Origin: Bradyrhizobium lablabi
GTDB lineage: Bacteria; Pseudomonadota; Alphaproteobacteria; Rhizobiales; Xanthobacteraceae
Assembly: GCF_018129385.1 (NCBI RefSeq)
Contig: NZ_JAFCLN010000021.1
Coordinates: 61,431-125,430, forward strand
Direction of reading: 5' to 3'
Length of the DNA: 64,000 nt
The notes beneath the pieces are model-generated. The model searched no databases. It had not been told where the DNA came from and saw only the letters and a program-made list of their open reading frames with translations. The position numbers were made by a program, and so were the translations under genes. Each line of letters begins with the position of its first letter. Position 1 is the first letter of the stretch. Positions 63,554 to 64,000 of this stretch are shown in pieces.

Positions 63554-64000
63554 GTCTGGTTCCTTTCGGGAGGCATGCCATGAATTCTGAATCAGATAGG
63601 CTCGGAAGCGTTGCGGCGCAATCGCTATTGAGCGAAACGTCGCCGGCGTGTGGTGTCGGGTGTGATCGACTGTCGGGCAAATCCGATTCTGATTTTCAGA
63701 ATAAATGTCAAGCCCTAAAATCAAAAATAATCCTCTTGCCAATTTCTGTAAATCAGAATTATAAAACGCCACCTCATCCCCGAGGAGGGGCGTTGGCCAT
63801 CGCCACCAAACGTTGGGATGGGATGCGGTGGACGCGGGCGGCGTGCTTGACGAAGCGCTGATCGCGTACGGCGAAGTCGTGTGGTCCTGGCGCCGCGACG
63901 CTGGCGCTAAGTCGGTGGCATTTTGCTGCCGGCGATGGTGACAACAAGCCCGCTCACCAGGGAGAGCGCGATATAAGCCGTAAAGCCATTGCGCAGGGGA
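63554..64000. other. Gene-poor end; probable dispersed repeat from about 63774
   Basis: No ORF here is convincing. 63680-63770 is unusually A/T-rich. From about 63774 (CATCCCCGAGGAGG onward) the sequence looks like a fragment of a repeat that I associate with Bradyrhizobium genomes; this cannot be tested inside the window. Confidence 0.35.

Noticed and set aside
63580..63861. A 93-aa plus-strand frame with a GGGAGG site
   Set aside because: A good ribosome site but unusual codon use, a very A/T-rich middle and overlap with a likely repeat; unconvincing as a gene.

Overview
The window looks like a Bradyrhizobium-type alphaproteobacterial chromosome (Nitrobacteraceae). It is GC-rich, with dense and mostly short operons. 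Several families of palindromic intergenic repeats recur, and there is an Irr/ICE-like iron box. The gene families are typical of the group: DUF3126, CHCC zinc finger, BTLCP, PchR-like AraC and a gamma carbonic anhydrase. The genus is inferred from these features, not from a database search.

Layout. 1-4 kb: siderophore receptor plus PepSY membrane protein (minus strand) behind an ICE-like box. 4-9 kb: an orphan peptide-type binding protein, then the ATP-grasp/alpha-E/transglutaminase cluster. 9-15 kb: housekeeping and small-molecule enzymes (MoaB/CinA-like, Gpt, MetE-like, GST, HCCA isomerase, quinone reductase) and a small exported protein with a Cys-rich 24-bp tandem repeat. 15.7-28.5 kb: a peptide import and hydrolysis locus with a Dpp-type ABC transporter, a divergent binding protein, two M20 hydrolases, MlrC, an amidase and an enoyl-CoA hydratase. 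28.5-34.5 kb: miscellaneous enzymes and a tRNA-Leu(UAA) whose anticodon is split by a 235-nt group I intron. 34.7-48.7 kb: cysE, gamma carbonic anhydrase, a translationally coupled RHH-RMF pair, Gly-rich secreted proteins, a caspase-like remnant, a phospholipase-D-like protein and several alpha/beta hydrolases.

48.8-55.3 kb is the accessory stretch, visibly richer in A/T. It holds a DUF262-HNH-like-AlbA_2 fusion and, beyond a native BTLCP gene, a 2.5-kb island with an adenine-type DNA methyltransferase and a convergent PD-(D/E)xK-like protein. The island is bounded by a 60-bp direct repeat made from the 3' end of the adjacent pilZ-domain gene, so it appears to have inserted exactly at that gene end. 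55.4-64 kb: an MFS transporter, an AraC regulator, a second receptor/PepSY pair, an ACT protein and a GreA/GreB-like factor.

The strongest items to follow up are the intron-split tRNA-Leu, the restriction-modification island with its duplicated gene end, the DUF262-AlbA_2 fusion and the Cys-rich repeat protein.
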